A stretch of DNA of 64,000 bases from Cylindrospermum stagnale PCC 7417 (GTDB lineage: Bacteria > Cyanobacteriota > Cyanobacteriia > Cyanobacteriales > Nostocaceae): positions 4,553,501-4,617,500 of the forward strand of contig NC_019757.1 of the NCBI RefSeq assembly GCF_000317535.1, given 5' to 3'. Positions 25,931 to 34,680 of the stretch are shown here, one piece after another. The notes under the pieces were generated by a model that was not told the DNA's origin, ran no database searches, and saw only the letters and a list, made by a program, of their open reading frames with translations. The translations under genes were made by a program, and so were the position numbers. Within the stretch, counting starts at the first letter, position 1, and every line of letters starts with the position of its first letter.

Positions 25931-25959
25931 TTTGAATTTTGAATTTTGAATTTTGAATT
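25931..25959. repeat. Heptamer tandem repeat TTTTGAA
   Basis: Four consecutive TTTTGAA-type heptamers lie directly beyond the 3' end of the cyclase gene. This is a short tandemly repeated sequence of the kind typical of heterocystous cyanobacteria. Confidence 0.75.
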
Positions 25960-25961
25960 GT

Positions 25962-27458
25962 TCACTCTTGCTTGCGGGATATTAGCCAGTAAGTCGGCAT
26001 TTCGCCCTTGCCTTTAATGTTCACCATCCCCCGCAGATAAAGACAATATTTAGATTGCAGTCGTTGATAAGTTGCTTCAGCCACCTGAATCAGGTTCGGT
26101 TCTCCCTGTGATTCCATCCGACTGGCGATGTTGACCGTATCTCCCCAGAGGTCGTAGCTAAATTTGCTGGTGCCAATCACCCCAGCGACAACTGCCCCCG
26201 TGTTAATCCCAATGCGGATGGCCAGACGCCGCCCCTCGTAAGTTCGGAAATAGGCGATTTCTTGCTGCATAGATAGAGCCATTTCGGCGATCGCTTCGGC
26301 ATGGTCTGGTCGTGGGTTCGGGAGTCCACCCACCACCATGTAAGCATCCCCGATGGTTTTAATTTTTTCTAGACCATATCGTTCTGATAGGCGATCAAAT
26401 AAAGAAAAAATCCGATTGAGTAAACCCACCAGATCCTTGGCAGAAATGTAGCTAGACAATTCAGTGAAGCCAACGATATCGGCAAATAAGACCGTCACAT
26501 CATTAAACTGTTCAGCGATCGCTTGATGCTTCTGTTTCAATCGTTCAGCGATCGCCTCTGGCAAGATGTTTAACAGCAATTGCTCGGTTTTTTCTCGCTC
26601 CAGTTGCAATTGCGTTTCTGCCCGCCTACGTTCAGTTATATCTCGATAGACCCAGACTCGCCCACTGATGCCAGCCCCCAAGCGTTGTGGACGGGAATGG
26701 CATTCAAACACTCGACCGTCCTGCAACTCCAGCACATCGTAAGCATCAACTTCTGGCTGGAGATAAAGTTCTTGTAAGCGACGGCAAAAAACCTCTGGAG
26801 ATTGCAGTTGATTGGCTAAAAAGCGAACGCGACTCTCGCGGTCTGGCAATACTGTATCTGGATTGTCAATCCCCCACATATCCAAAAATTTCTGGTTGTA
26901 AGTCACAGATTGCAGATCGCCACTAACCGCTATAATGCCATCCCCCATTGAATCGAAGGTTGATTGGAGTAAAGCCAAAGAATTTGCCAGTTTGGTCTCT
27001 ACTTGCTGGCGATCGCGGATTTCCTGCTCTAAAATAGCGTTTTGTTCTGTCAGCTGTCTTTGTAATTTGCGGATTGCTAGTTGATTTTCGATCCGCGCTA
27101 GCACCTCTTGCCCTTCAATGGGTTTAGTAATATAGTCAGCACCACCCACTTCAAAGGCTTTCACCTTATCAGATACCTCACCTAATGCACTTAAAAAAAT
27201 CACAGGAACATCTTTGATCTCCTTCATCTCTTTCAGCTTTTGACAAACTTCATAACCACTCATTTCTGGCATCTGAATGTCAAGCAAAATCAAGTCCGGG
27301 CAAATTACTTGTACTTGTTCTAGTGCCATTTCGCCATTAATCGCACAGCGTACTGAGTAATCATGTTGCGTCAGCATAGTTGTGAGTAAAAGCAGGTTGC
27401 TGGGAGTATCATCAACAACCAAAATATCTGCCTTACATATAGTTGGAGGATTAGTCAA
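25962..27458 (-). CDS. Response-regulator/PAS class III adenylate cyclase
   Basis: A 498-aa signalling enzyme making cAMP from ATP. The receiver domain covers residues about 10-130 (ILVVDDTPSN, phospho-acceptor Asp in LILLDIQMPEMSG, FLSALG, the Lys in YITKPIEG). A short coiled coil and a PAS domain (FDSMGDGIIAVSGD, then a PAC-like tail) follow. The class III catalytic domain starts near residue 310: metal Asp in VLFADIVGFTEL, substrate Lys and second metal Asp in EKIKTIGDAYMVVGG, and Asp-Trp-Gly in SYDLWGDTVNIASRM. The Lys/Asp pair favours ATP over GTP. Translation probably starts at TTG behind a TAGGA site. The cognate histidine kinase is not nearby. Confidence 0.9.
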   Translation of the reverse strand: MTNPPTICKADILVVDDTPSNLLLLTTMLTQHDYSVRCAINGEMALEQVQVICPDLILLDIQMPEMSGYEVCQKLKEMKEIKDVPVIFLSALGEVSDKVKAFEVGGADYITKPIEGQEVLARIENQLAIRKLQRQLTEQNAILEQEIRDRQQVETKLANSLALLQSTFDSMGDGIIAVSGDLQSVTYNQKFLDMWGIDNPDTVLPDRESRVRFLANQLQSPEVFCRRLQELYLQPEVDAYDVLELQDGRVFECHSRPQRLGAGISGRVWVYRDITERRRAETQLQLEREKTEQLLLNILPEAIAERLKQKHQAIAEQFNDVTVLFADIVGFTELSSYISAKDLVGLLNRIFSLFDRLSERYGLEKIKTIGDAYMVVGGLPNPRPDHAEAIAEMALSMQQEIAYFRTYEGRRLAIRIGINTGAVVAGVIGTSKFSYDLWGDTVNIASRMESQGEPNLIQVAEATYQRLQSKYCLYLRGMVNIKGKGEMPTYWLISRKQE

Positions 27459-27776
27459 CTTTATTTCCTATTTGTCTCTTTTGCATCAGCAGATGCTGCC
27501 CCCTTTAAATCCCGCGTTCCCCACTTTTGGAACACTACCAACCTTTAATCGATTGATTAATAAGTTTAACAATCTCCTAACCTTCAAAGTCTTTGGCTAA
27601 TGTACGTAATTTTTCGCAGAATGGCAAGAGATGATCATCTTCACCTTCTAGTTTATTAACCTGTCGGATAATTTATTTGAAATTGCCTTTATACCTATGC
27701 CAGTATCTTCTACTTAAAACCAAAACTTCTGTTCTCTATTATCTAATTTAGATAGAATTTCAACCTTATAGATAAT

Positions 27777-27874
27777 TAATGGGTAATGGGTAATGGGTAA
27801 TTGGTAATGGGTAATGGGTAATTGGTAATGGGTAATGGGTAATTGGTAATGGGTAATTGGTAATGGGTAATTGG
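27777..27874. repeat. Heptamer tandem repeat (TAATGGG/TAATTGG)n
   Basis: Fourteen contiguous 7-base units alternate TAATGGG and TAATTGG without interruption. It lies in the 614-base gap between the cyclase and tsaB genes; a palindromic element follows it at 27896-28049. Confidence 0.9.
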
Positions 27875-27895
27875 TAATAACTATTCCCCGTCCTC

Positions 27896-28049
27896 AGAGG
27901 ATGTTTGAAAAGTTGTTTGTGATAAATATAACACTCGTAGATCCCCCTAAATCCCCCTTAAAAAGGGGGACTTTAAGAGTTTATTGCCCCCCTTAAAAAG
28001 GGGGGTTGGGGGGATCTCGATCAATTTTGATACTTTTCAAACATCCTCT
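27896..28049. mobile_element. MITE-like palindromic element
   Basis: A 154-base element has perfect 18-base terminal inverted repeats (AGAGGATGTTTGAAAAGT at 27896-27913 and its complement at 28032-28049). The interior contains two hairpins of the CCCCCTTAAAAAGGGGG type and the stretch GGGGTTGGGGGGATCTC. It encodes no protein. A related core occurs inside chlH at about 37930. Confidence 0.7.
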
Positions 28050-28072
28050 CAGTCCCCAATCCCCTTTACCCT

Positions 28073-28753
28073 TTACAAATCTACCGGATGCTGCCCATAA
28101 TAAGGTAAAGCTTCTGACCAGTTAGGACGCTTACCTTGTTGCCAATCAAAATCAGCTAATTGCAAAATACTTGTTACCGTCGCTGCTAAACCAGAAGTAG
28201 CTTTAATTAGTTGACAATCTGTAGACCAATTAGTTAAAGTTTCCTGCCATGCTTCAGGTGTAAATACAGTATCTGGTAATAAAGCTGTCATTCCCAAATT
28301 ATTAAGTGTAGGTTGATAAATCGCGCCAAAAATTTGCCCACGTTGTGCTTGCATTTCCACAGCAAAATTTTGATTCCCCCAACGCTCTTCTTTGTTAGAG
28401 GATATCTTCGAGATATATTCTGCCCAAGCTACTGCGGCTAAAGTGGAAACAGCAAATACCGGAATTTCTAACTGTTGTCCTAAAGTTCGCGCAGTCACAA
28501 CACCAATGCGAGTACCAGTAAAACCGCCAGGACCTTTAGCCACGGCAATAAATGCCATATCTGCCCAAGTTTGCGGTTTGATAAAATCAATTAAATATTG
28601 ATGTATCTGGCTAGATAAATCACGCCCTAAATTCCAAACATTAGACCGATTTTCGCCTGCATTGCTGCTAATTGCCAAACCCAATTCGGGAGTGGTGGTG
28701 TGCATTGCCAAAGCGTATTTTGTGGTTTCGAGATGTTCTAGTTCAGTTGTCAA
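28073..28753 (-). CDS. tsaB: tRNA threonylcarbamoyladenosine biosynthesis protein TsaB
   Basis: A 226-aa ASKHA-fold protein that partners TsaD and TsaE in t6A37 modification of tRNAs. Family motifs visible are ALAMHTTTPELGLAISS at the N-terminus and VAKGPGGFTGTRIGVVTARTLGQQL with FAVSTLAAVAWAEY. The start is an unusual TTG; an in-frame ATG at 28705 would delete the first conserved strand, so the TTG is preferred. It stands alone on the minus strand with repeats downstream. Confidence 0.9.
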   Translation of the reverse strand: MTTELEHLETTKYALAMHTTTPELGLAISSNAGENRSNVWNLGRDLSSQIHQYLIDFIKPQTWADMAFIAVAKGPGGFTGTRIGVVTARTLGQQLEIPVFAVSTLAAVAWAEYISKISSNKEERWGNQNFAVEMQAQRGQIFGAIYQPTLNNLGMTALLPDTVFTPEAWQETLTNWSTDCQLIKATSGLAATVTSILQLADFDWQQGKRPNWSEALPYYGQHPVDL

Positions 28754-28918
28754 AGTATATTCAAATATATGTTTTTAGAATCGTAGAACAGGCCGGAAAG
28801 CCGATCATTCGGTAGCAGGCGAGACGCCTACTCTACAGCTACTGGGATTATTATCAATAAATCATAATCATATCTGAGCGGGTTAATTCAGACAAGAACC
28901 ACCCGCCCCATCATAACG

Positions 28919-29167
28919 TCACGTAGGCACTAATTCACCCGGACGCAACTTAGCCCATTTGCCCATTTCCCGCTTAAAGCTGAGACATCCCACCACATCC
29001 CATTCCATTTCAATCACATCTTCTTTTGTGCGGATATTGACATTGATGGAAGGTTCGTTAGGATCAAAATCTGGCGTTTCGGTCAAGTGCGGCTGTTGGT
29101 GCTGCGTTTCTACAGCATTGTAGGTTGCACAGCGGTCTACATAGTGGCAGTTTACACAAATACACAT
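28919..29167 (-). CDS. ycf34: Ycf34 family protein
   Basis: An 82-aa cyanobacterial/plastid protein recognised by its N-terminus MCICVNCHYVDRCATYNAVE followed by QHQQPHL and by WDVVGCLSFKREMGKWAKL. Cys residues at positions 2, 4, 7, 13 and one near 60 could bind an Fe-S cluster, as reported for the family in cyanobacteria. Its role in photosynthetic electron transport regulation is established only loosely. It is divergent from the CCA-adding enzyme gene 84 bases away. Confidence 0.9.
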   Translation of the reverse strand: MCICVNCHYVDRCATYNAVETQHQQPHLTETPDFDPNEPSINVNIRTKEDVIEMEWDVVGCLSFKREMGKWAKLRPGELVPT

Positions 29168-29251
29168 AATAGAACCAACTCCAAAAACCTTTATAGTTAA
29201 TCTAACCTAAGCCAAACTGTTAATCACTAGTTGCTGGGTTGATTTTTGAAA

Positions 29252-30496
29252 ATGCAGAGTTCAGTTTTTTCTCGCCTATCTCCAGAAAATTGGCCTTTTA
29301 GCTTAGAATGGTTGCCACAACCTGCTTACATGGTTGGTGGTGCGGTGCGAGATGCGATTATTGGCAGAAGTCGAGAATACTTGGATCTAGATTTTATCAT
29401 CCCATCGGATGCGGTGAAGGTAGCGAGAAAGATTGCTCAACATTACCAAGCTGGTTTTGTGTTACTTGATAAAGAACGCAGAATTGCTCGTGTTGTCTTT
29501 CCCCAGGCTACAGCTGATTTTGCCCAACAGGAAGGGGAGAGTTTAATTACTGATTTGCACAGAAGGGATTTTACAATAAATGCGATCGCCTATAATCCCC
29601 ACACCCAAGAAATAATCGATCCTCTCCAAGGCTGTGCTGACATAGATTTGGGTCTATTGCGAATGATATCATCCGCCAACCTCCAAGATGACCCTCTGCG
29701 ACTGATGCGAGGATATCGCCAAGCCGCCCAACTTGGTTTTACCATTGAATCAGCTACCCAAGCAGCCATTCGCAGTTTAGCGCCATACATCACTCAAGTT
29801 GCAGCCGAACGAGTGCGGGTAGAAATTGGCTATCTGCTAGGGAGTTATCAGGGTACTGCTAAAATCACCAATGCTTGGGAAGATGGGTTATTGGCTTCTT
29901 TCTTCAAAAACGCCAACCGTGAAAGCTTGATTAAATTAGCAGCGGTTGACAAAGCAGCTACCTTACTCACAGAAAACTGGCCGCAATTAGGAATAGAACT
30001 GCAAAGATATGTGCGCGATACTATCAAAACTTCTTGGTTCGGTATTGCCAAACTCGCTTGTCTTGTTCACCCAAATCCAGAAATCGCCGAGATAGAGTTA
30101 CAACAACTAACTTACAGCCGTGCAGAGATTCGCGCTGTAGCCATCGCCCTGAAACTGTTCCCGCAATTCAAAAAAACTAATATGTCCCTACGAGAACAAT
30201 ATTGTTTGTTCCAGGAAGTTGGGATTGTATTTACCGCTACAGCAGCGTTAGCTCTAGCACATGATGCCCCAGTAGATGCGATCGCACCATTGATCAGCCG
30301 CTACCTTAACCCTGATGATCTGGTCGCTCACACCACTCCGTTAGTGAGTGGTAAAGACCTCATCATAGCATTAAACATCCCCCCTTCGCCAATGGTGGGC
30401 AAAATGCTGACAGAGATTGCTGTAGCCCAGGTTGAGGGGAGAATTGGGACGGTTGAAGATGCGATCGCATTTGCACGGGGATTAGTTGAGAATTGA
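29252..30496 (+). CDS. cca: CCA tRNA nucleotidyltransferase / poly(A) polymerase family protein
   Basis: A class II nucleotidyltransferase of about 414 aa that adds all or part of the 3' CCA to tRNA. The head domain has YMVGGAVRDAIIGRSREYLDLDF (GG-x3-R and DxD metal motif), the RRDFTINAIAYNP block near residue 105, DPLRLMRGYRQAAQLGF and the SxERVRxE-like VAAERVRVEIGYLL. The ATG at 29252 is preferred over a TTG six bases upstream. Some bacteria split CC- and A-addition between two paralogues, so the exact specificity is unresolved. No HD domain was recognised. Confidence 0.88.
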   Translation: MQSSVFSRLSPENWPFSLEWLPQPAYMVGGAVRDAIIGRSREYLDLDFIIPSDAVKVARKIAQHYQAGFVLLDKERRIARVVFPQATADFAQQEGESLITDLHRRDFTINAIAYNPHTQEIIDPLQGCADIDLGLLRMISSANLQDDPLRLMRGYRQAAQLGFTIESATQAAIRSLAPYITQVAAERVRVEIGYLLGSYQGTAKITNAWEDGLLASFFKNANRESLIKLAAVDKAATLLTENWPQLGIELQRYVRDTIKTSWFGIAKLACLVHPNPEIAEIELQQLTYSRAEIRAVAIALKLFPQFKKTNMSLREQYCLFQEVGIVFTATAALALAHDAPVDAIAPLISRYLNPDDLVAHTTPLVSGKDLIIALNIPPSPMVGKMLTEIAVAQVEGRIGTVEDAIAFARGLVEN

Positions 30497-30580
30497 TTTT
30501 AGTTAATCTGAAATCATTGCTAAAGAAAGATGTGGGGGGATAATATATAAAAAATTCCAACATGGTATAAATTTTTGCAG

Positions 30581-32131
30581 ATGAAAAGATACTGGCAGCT
30601 ACTGATTGCTTTTGTAATCGGAGTCGGGATATTTTGTGGTGTAAACTATGGAGAGAGCTTGTTTTTACCTGCCTTCAGTCGAGAAAATAGCGGGCAACAA
30701 AAAATATCACTCCAAACAAATACCTATTTAGAAAAAGTCCGACAAGACCAAAAACTGTTACGCACTTTTCTGCAAAAAATGCCTAAAGGTGGAGAATTGC
30801 ACACCCACCTGAGTGGTGATATTACCCCAGAACGGTTATTAGAATTGGCAGCGCAATCAAAACAGATTAAATACTTTGTGCGAGTACCCAATCAAATTTA
30901 CCGCGCAGACGACCCCAAAGCTTATCAATTTGTAGCATTATCACCAGATACTCAACCAGGTTCCCAAGATAGCAATCATACATTAATACCAGCTTCTCAG
31001 CTACTCAACCCACAGACAGAATCTCAACGTCAGCACAAACAAAAATATCGTCAAGCCTTGATGATATCTGAAGCCGAACCAGATCCAAATACAGTATTTT
31101 TTAACGCAACTTTTGCCCGTAGTGATGTTGTCACCAGCAACCCAGAAATTGTGCGTCAAATGTTAGCAGATGTGGTGGAAAAAGCACACAAGCATCACAT
31201 CAGTTATGTAGAACCAATGTTATCTCCTTTCCCCGGTAATCCACTTGGTAAAAACAAGGCAGATGAATATAAAGTATTGAATCTGACTACATCACGAGAG
31301 TATTTGACTAGCTTGATAGAAGCAGTAGAACAAGCAAATCAACAGTTACCAAAAAACGAGCGTGTAGAAGTCCGATTTATGCTCTCTTTTCGTCGTACCA
31401 GCGCTAAACAGTTTACACAATTACCCATCGCTTTTGAATTAGCAGCCGCCAATGATAAAGTAGGTAAAATGATCGCAGGTATCAACCTCGTTGGTAACGA
31501 ATACTCAACAGATCCAGAGATTGGTCAAGCAATAGCTCAACCAGATAATATTAGTAATTATATTATCGCATTACGTCGCCTTTATCCCTCAGTCCGCTTA
31601 TCAATTCATGCAGGTGAAACTGATAAATGGGACTGGCACATTCGAGATTCAATTTTACTAGGAGCAGAGCGCATTGGACATGGAGTAAACTTAGTTACAT
31701 CTCCAGAAGCCAAATCAGTCAAACAGATTTGTGATGCAGTCAATTCAGATACTATCTTCCAAGCAAAATCAGCAGAAGAATCACTGATGCGCCGACGTGG
31801 TATTTTGATTGAAGCTTGTCCAACAAGTAACCATTTACTATTAAAAATTCCCTTCACCTGTCATCCTTTTAAAAAATGGTTGAGAATGGGGATTCCGGTT
31901 TCTCTCAACACCGATGATGCTGGTATCTTTGGCACGAATATCACAGAAGAATTTGCCCGTGTAGTTGAGAGTCAACCAGATTTGAGTTGGGAAGAAGTCA
32001 AGAAAATCGCTCGTGCCAGTTTAGAACATGCATTTGTTTCTGAGTCAACTCAAACAGAGTTAATTAAAAATTGGGAAATGCAAATAAAGCAATTTGAAGC
32101 AGCTATCAATCAAGAGAGTTTGAAGAGTTAG
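30581..32131 (+). CDS. Exported or membrane-anchored adenosine deaminase-like protein
   Basis: A 516-aa metal-dependent amidohydrolase. The N-terminal 25 residues (RYWQLLIAFVIGVGIFCGVN) form a signal peptide or anchor, so it should act outside the cytoplasm. Catalytic landmarks of adenosine deaminases appear in order: GGELHTHLSGDITPERLLEL (metal HxH), LSIHAGETDKW, AERIGHGVNLV, LIEACPTSNHLL and VSLNTDDAGIFGTNITEEF. It is longer than cytoplasmic Add proteins, with an insertion of about 90 residues after HxH, which recalls the secreted ADGF/CECR1 group. It probably deaminates extracellular (deoxy)adenosine; the substrate is inferred. Confidence 0.85.
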   Translation: MKRYWQLLIAFVIGVGIFCGVNYGESLFLPAFSRENSGQQKISLQTNTYLEKVRQDQKLLRTFLQKMPKGGELHTHLSGDITPERLLELAAQSKQIKYFVRVPNQIYRADDPKAYQFVALSPDTQPGSQDSNHTLIPASQLLNPQTESQRQHKQKYRQALMISEAEPDPNTVFFNATFARSDVVTSNPEIVRQMLADVVEKAHKHHISYVEPMLSPFPGNPLGKNKADEYKVLNLTTSREYLTSLIEAVEQANQQLPKNERVEVRFMLSFRRTSAKQFTQLPIAFELAAANDKVGKMIAGINLVGNEYSTDPEIGQAIAQPDNISNYIIALRRLYPSVRLSIHAGETDKWDWHIRDSILLGAERIGHGVNLVTSPEAKSVKQICDAVNSDTIFQAKSAEESLMRRRGILIEACPTSNHLLLKIPFTCHPFKKWLRMGIPVSLNTDDAGIFGTNITEEFARVVESQPDLSWEEVKKIARASLEHAFVSESTQTELIKNWEMQIKQFEAAINQESLKS

Positions 32132-32257
32132 AAAACTCGATCTTGGTATCTTCGCTAGTTGATACCAATTCTATATTCACCTAGAATTCATAAATTCTAC
32201 AGCCTTGTACTTTTGCATAAGTGCTGGGCATCTTCAATAAAGTACAGATATTAGCAA

Positions 32258-32482
32258 TTAAACTCTTGTGGGGTTGGCATCTTGCCCGCCCTTATCTATC
32301 TTATAAAGTTGTTGCTCAGTCAGTTCCCGATTTGATATTAAAATCAACTCTATCGCTTCCCGCAAACTTTCTCTCGCTTCTTCTAGTGTTTTTTCTTGTA
32401 CATTCGCACCTGGTAACTCTTGGACATAGCCAATATACCAATCATCTACCTTTTCAAATACCGCAGTAAAGGAGTTTTCCAT
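32258..32482 (-). CDS. Orphan HicB-like antitoxin
   Basis: A 74-aa protein with the HicB partial RNase-H fold: TAVFEKVDDWYIGYVQELPGANVQEKTLEEARESLREAIEL. The C-terminus (LYKIDKGGQDANPTRV) does not look like the usual ending, so the gene may be frayed. No HicA partner is recognisable on either side; the minus-strand region below it reads only a 16-codon frame. It may be a remnant or a free-standing decoy antitoxin. Confidence 0.65.
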   Translation of the reverse strand: MENSFTAVFEKVDDWYIGYVQELPGANVQEKTLEEARESLREAIELILISNRELTEQQLYKIDKGGQDANPTRV

Positions 32483-32551
32483 AAAAAATCACCAACCATA
32501 ATATAAAACTTAGCATTTTTTCGGTTAAAATGGTTTAATGGGAAACCTAAC

Positions 32552-32567
32552 ACCTCACAAGCGAGGT
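32552..32567 (+). promoter_or_regulatory. Hairpin masking the ribosome-binding site of the 208-aa gene
   Basis: ACCTC-N6-GAGGT forms a 5-bp hairpin whose right arm contains the GAGG ten bases before the ATG at 32577. It could limit translation initiation of the TA-like operon. Confidence 0.4.
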
Positions 32568-32576
32568 ACATAAAAA

Positions 32577-33203
32577 ATGGTTCACAGCTTTACATTCCCA
32601 CAAGAGATGATTGACAGCATTCAGGAAAGGATAGAATTCCTAGAAAGATGCCTGAATGATGCTAACCCGCAAGATGAAGCAATGGCAGAAATAATTGAGT
32701 TGGCTAATAGTCGGCAAATATCTCTTAGTCAACTTAAAGAGGAAGCCAGACAAATGCTATATCTGCTTCATAAATTTTTGAAGTTAGATAAAAAGCTAAA
32801 AGCAAAAGAACAACAGGATGATTTATCACTTCTACTCTTTGTTAGATACAATTTCCTATATAAGGAAATCATGGATAAATACTGGGACTTTTTTCAAAAT
32901 GAAAAAGGTAGAGAAGCCGTTAAAGCAATTACTTTGAGTTTAGGTAAATCATACATAAAATTGAAAAAAGAATTTGACTCTAGAGATGCTCAAAAAGATG
33001 AATTATACATTATTGTAGAAACACTAAAGCACTTAATACAATCAGTAATCACTGTTGTTTTAAACATTAACATATTAACCGAAGAAAAAGTTAATGCGTT
33101 GAATCTAAATACTTCCATTTCCCAAGAATCGGAAACTACGCTAACCTTTTTGGCATCTATGAAAAAATGGGATCAGGTGTACAGAAATCTTGCAAAATCC
33201 TAA
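32577..33203 (+). CDS. Uncharacterised helical protein preceding a Doc toxin (candidate antitoxin)
   Basis: A 208-aa, strongly charged, all-alpha-looking protein with probable coiled coils (residues about 10-60 and 100-130). No DNA-binding motif or Phd/AbrB-like N-terminus is visible, and the family is not recognised. Its last 14 bases overlap the start of the downstream Doc gene, so the two are translationally coupled. This is the arrangement of a toxin-antitoxin operon with the antitoxin first. It is nearly three times the size of Phd. The antitoxin role is inference from position alone. Confidence 0.55.
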   Translation: MVHSFTFPQEMIDSIQERIEFLERCLNDANPQDEAMAEIIELANSRQISLSQLKEEARQMLYLLHKFLKLDKKLKAKEQQDDLSLLLFVRYNFLYKEIMDKYWDFFQNEKGREAVKAITLSLGKSYIKLKKEFDSRDAQKDELYIIVETLKHLIQSVITVVLNINILTEEKVNALNLNTSISQESETTLTFLASMKKWDQVYRNLAKS

Positions 33204-33585
33204 ATTTGTTGAAAAAGAAGATGTGTTAAGTATACATGATAAGCAATTAAGGCTGTATGGTGGCTTACCAGGTATACGAGATGAAGGTTCGCTAGAATCT
33301 GCTATTTCCGCACCTCAAGCAACCTTTGGGGGAGAATTTTTATATCCGACAATTGTGGAACAAGCAGCAACATACTTATTTAACATAAATAAAAATCATG
33401 CTTTTATAGATGGTAATAAGCGAGTTTCGTTTGCTGTTATGGTGACATTCTTGAACATGAATGATTACAAAATTAACAAGGAAGGCAAGGAAGCAGAGGA
33501 ATTAACAATACAGGTTGCTGATAATAAAGTGAATAAACAAGAATTAATTGAAATTCTGAAAGATTGCATTACAGAACTATTTTAA
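33190..33585 (+). CDS. doc: Doc-type Fic family toxin
   Basis: A 131-aa death-on-curing protein. It has the N-terminal block VLSIHDKQLRLYGGLPGIRDEGSLESA and the Fic catalytic motif HAFIDGNKRVSF (HxFx[DN]GNKR). Doc proteins phosphorylate EF-Tu and block translation when not neutralised. Translation probably starts at the TTG inside the preceding gene; the next in-frame candidate is a GTG at 33223, which would remove part of the conserved helix. A canonical Phd partner is absent. Length matches Doc. Confidence 0.88.
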   Translation: MQNPKFVEKEDVLSIHDKQLRLYGGLPGIRDEGSLESAISAPQATFGGEFLYPTIVEQAATYLFNINKNHAFIDGNKRVSFAVMVTFLNMNDYKINKEGKEAEELTIQVADNKVNKQELIEILKDCITELF

Positions 33586-33615
33586 ACAGTAGGTTAGCAT
33601 AAATAATTAAAGGTT

Positions 33616-33698
33616 CGTAGTGAGGGCTTCAGCCCTCTCTTTGAGACGACGCTACGCGGTAAGCGCAGCTATAAAAGAGGGCTATAGCCGCTTACTAC
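33616..33698. repeat. Palindromic interspersed element
   Basis: Outer arms GTAGTGAGGGCTTCAGCCCT and AGGGCTATAGCCGCTTACTAC are imperfect inverted repeats with an internal GCTACGCGGTAAGCGCAGC hairpin. It lies between the convergent doc and Uma2 genes and might act as a bidirectional terminator. Confidence 0.65.
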
Positions 33699-33758
33699 AA
33701 GCCAATCTCAATATTTTTATATTCCTTAACTTAGTTTGATTTATTTTCGCTTAATTAC

Positions 33759-34379
33759 TTACTCGAAAATATTACCAGCTTTCAAAATCTGTTCAGCAGT
33801 CAAATTCAAATTTGCGAAAGTTGGTGAAACTATCAAATCACTACCTCTAAAATGACTAACTTGGTATTCCCCATCTATCAATTCGTGAATAGAAATAGTT
33901 GGTTCTTTAGGATTACCAATAAACCTTCTACTCCCCAGCGCTAGATAGTCTACAATCCAGTATTCATGAATGCCTAACCTTTCATAATCACCAAGCTTTT
34001 TATAATAATCATCTTGCCAGTTAGTACTAACAACTTCAATAACTAAGGGAATAGAATCTGGTTGAGAAATTATTGCTGATTTTTTCCAGGTGGCGTCATT
34101 TGCTAAAATAGATCGATTTATCACCAATACATCTGGTAAATAGCTTGATTCGCTTGCAGGTGGCTTAACAAAAGTTGTTCTTGGTATTCCATAGGGTAAG
34201 TTTAAGCGTAAATACTCAGCCGTGATTCTCTCAGATAAAAAACAAATAATATCTTCATGAAAACCTACAGGTGGATTCATTTCAACAATTACCCCATCAT
34301 GTAATTCATAGCGTCCTTTATCAGGTAGCCATTCTATAAATTCTGCAAAAGTTACTATTTTTGGTAAGGCTTGAACCAT
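33759..34379 (-). CDS. Uma2 family endonuclease-like protein (DUF820)
   Basis: A 206-aa PD-(D/E)XK-fold protein of the family greatly expanded in cyanobacteria. Landmarks: GRYELHDGVIVEMNPPVGFHEDI at the N-terminus, YLPDVLVINRS (the active-site Asp), IPLVIEVVSTNWQDDYYKKLGDYERLGIHEYWIVDY (Glu-x-Val motif and Lys). Many members are hypothetical and seem mobile. The gene follows hicA on the minus strand at a distance of 73 bases; no functional link is known. Confidence 0.88.
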   Translation of the reverse strand: MVQALPKIVTFAEFIEWLPDKGRYELHDGVIVEMNPPVGFHEDIICFLSERITAEYLRLNLPYGIPRTTFVKPPASESSYLPDVLVINRSILANDATWKKSAIISQPDSIPLVIEVVSTNWQDDYYKKLGDYERLGIHEYWIVDYLALGSRRFIGNPKEPTISIHELIDGEYQVSHFRGSDLIVSPTFANLNLTAEQILKAGNIFE

Positions 34380-34452
34380 AATTCACCTACGGAAAGTTAA
34401 TTCACGATCCTTAACTAAACCTGCAATTTTTCTATTTTGTCAAGTTCCAAAT

Positions 34453-34680
34453 TCAATCCTCCAACGCTTCTATAAATTCATCCGCAGTAATTCCCGCTTT
34501 AGAAATTAGACTGCGTAAAGTACCGCGTGCTACTTCATAATGATTTGGTACAGAAAGTGTAGCTGGATGTCCTTCCTTTGTGAGAATAATATGACTCCCA
34601 CGCTGACGGGAAACCTCCCAGCCTAGTTTCTCAAATGCCTTAATAACCTCCGTAGGTTTCAATATTGGTATAGCAGGCAT
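34453..34680 (-). CDS. hicA: HicA toxin (mRNA interferase)
   Basis: A 75-aa double-stranded-RNA-binding-fold protein. KAFEKLGWEVSRQRGSHIIL contains the conserved Gly-Ser-His catalytic motif; PNHYEVARGTLRSLISKAGI follows. It cleaves mRNA when not bound by HicB (established for the family). The ATG overlaps the stop of hicB (TAATG arrangement), giving coupled translation with the antitoxin first. Confidence 0.92.
   Translation of the reverse strand: MPAIPILKPTEVIKAFEKLGWEVSRQRGSHIILTKEGHPATLSVPNHYEVARGTLRSLISKAGITADEFIEALED

Noticed and set aside
27777-27874. Tandem array considered as CRISPR
   Set aside because: Units are 7 bases long with no spacers; it is a heptamer short tandem repeat.
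32221-32469. 82-codon plus-strand frame opposite the HicB-like gene
   Set aside because: The minus-strand HicB motifs are clear and this frame is its mirror.
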